Shown: positions 4,866 to 5,487 of the stretch, in pieces
Position numbering within the stretch: the stretch's first letter is position 1
Layout: the number at the start of each line of letters is the position of its first letter
Assembly (NCBI GenBank): GCA_001805565.1
Contig: MHGM01000039.1
Location: 7,275 to 12,761, forward strand
DNA: 5,487 nucleotides
Direction: 5' to 3'
Source: Omnitrophica WOR_2 bacterium RIFCSPHIGHO2_01_FULL_52_10
GTDB lineage: Bacteria > Omnitrophota > Gorgyraeia > Zapsychrales > Zapsychraceae
Made by a program: the position numbers and the translations under genes
Notes under the pieces: model-generated
Told to the model about the DNA's origin: nothing
Seen by the model: only the letters and a program-made list of their open reading frames with translations
Databases searched by the model: none

Positions 4866-5487
4866 TCAGCCCTGCAGCGGTCGCTGCCAGGCCTGTTTCA
4901 AAACATCCAGCGTAGAATGAACGCAAACCTCTCCGTTAAGACCGTAGACGACGAGCCCCGGCGTCTGGTCCACCACCCCGATCACGGCGCACGCCACTCC
5001 CTGGAACAGCCGCTCAAATTTCTTCTGATTCTTCGGTTCTATCTCGACGACCAATCGCGAATTGGATTCCGCGAACAAAACGGTATCGTTACGCCTGGTT
5101 TTCCCTTTATAAGGGACTTTATCCAGCCGCACCGTCGCGCCGTACCCGCCGCTAAAGGCCATTTCCGCCAAAACGACACCAAGGCCGCCTTCCGAACAAT
5201 CGTGCGCGCAACGGACCAACCCGCTTTGGATCGCCTTGGAAACAGCGGCGAATATCTTGTTACCCTGCTGGAAATTGACCTTTGGAACTGTATTGCCCAA
5301 CAGGCCTTCTGCGAAGGTATCCAGATAAATCGATCCCCCCAATTCATCATATGTTGTCCCAACGCAATAAATGAGATTTCCCGGATTCTTGAAATCCATC
5401 GTGACCGTTTTGGTCACGTCCTTGATGATGCCGACGGCGGAGATCAAGACCGTTCCGGGGATCGCCAGGGATTTCCCATTCCGGGTG
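4866..5487 (-). CDS. purL: FGAM synthase large subunit (PurL), C-terminal part; 5' end outside the window
   Basis: PurL uses ATP and PurQ-derived ammonia to convert FGAR to FGAM. Only the last 206 residues are present and the frame is open to the right edge, so the gene begins outside. Visible residues start TRNGKSLAIPGTV and continue into the second ATPase-fold half: LISAVGIIKDV (14-24), GTTYDELGGSIY (43-54), AHDCSEGGLGVVLAEMAF (94-111), and the LFAESNSRLVVEI segment typical of the family. The first in-frame start-like codon (TTG at 5447) is inside this conserved region and is not a real start. The protein ends LKQAWQRPLQG. The final codons lie in a palindrome (about 4871-4891), and the TGA is 4 nt from a tRNA-like remnant, so the extreme C-terminus may have been altered. 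Whether purS exists or is fused cannot be seen here. Confidence 0.97.
   Translation of the reverse strand, partial: TRNGKSLAIPGTVLISAVGIIKDVTKTVTMDFKNPGNLIYCVGTTYDELGGSIYLDTFAEGLLGNTVPKVNFQQGNKIFAAVSKAIQSGLVRCAHDCSEGGLGVVLAEMAFSGGYGATVRLDKVPYKGKTRRNDTVLFAESNSRLVVEIEPKNQKKFERLFQGVACAVIGVVDQTPGLVVYGLNGEVCVHSTLDVLKQAWQRPLQG

Overview
The window holds a run of purine biosynthesis genes, all on the minus strand and read from the right edge to the left: purL (3' part only), a LOG-family nucleoside monophosphate phosphoribohydrolase-like gene, purQ, purM, purD and purE. They encode the two visible subunits of FGAM synthase (PurL, PurQ), AIR synthetase (PurM), GAR synthetase (PurD) and N5-CAIR mutase (PurE). 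Together they cover the GAR-forming step and the steps from FGAR to CAIR. purF, purN/T, purK, purC, purB, purH and purS are not visible here.

The genes fall into two kinds of junction. LOG-purQ (13 nt) and purQ-purM (4-nt ATGA overlap) are tight and probably translationally coupled. The other three spacers, purL-LOG (169 nt), purM-purD (84 nt) and purD-purE (161 nt), each carry inverted-repeat material. One family is GC-rich with a core like CTTCGACTTCGCTCAG, with a copy in the purM-purD gap and a second in the purL-LOG gap. The purD-purE spacer holds an AT-rich element built from AACCAAAT/CACAAACAAT-type words. The purL-LOG gap also has two 10-bp perfect-stem hairpins and, next to the purL stop, what looks like a decayed tRNA-Thr(CGU) sequence. 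Positions 1-134, downstream of purE, hold no recognisable gene.

The organism is a bacterium of intermediate GC content using standard Shine-Dalgarno sites. Both kinds of intergenic repeat resemble elements I associate with metagenome-derived genomes of candidate phyla such as Omnitrophota. That assignment is a weak inference from repeat style and protein flavour, not from a search.

I do not see a new defence, mobile or biosynthetic system. The points most worth checking are the LOG-family gene splitting purL from purQ, a PurE whose second conserved histidine is alanine in a loop resembling class II PurE, the tRNA-like remnant after purL, and repeat insertion into three of the five gene junctions.
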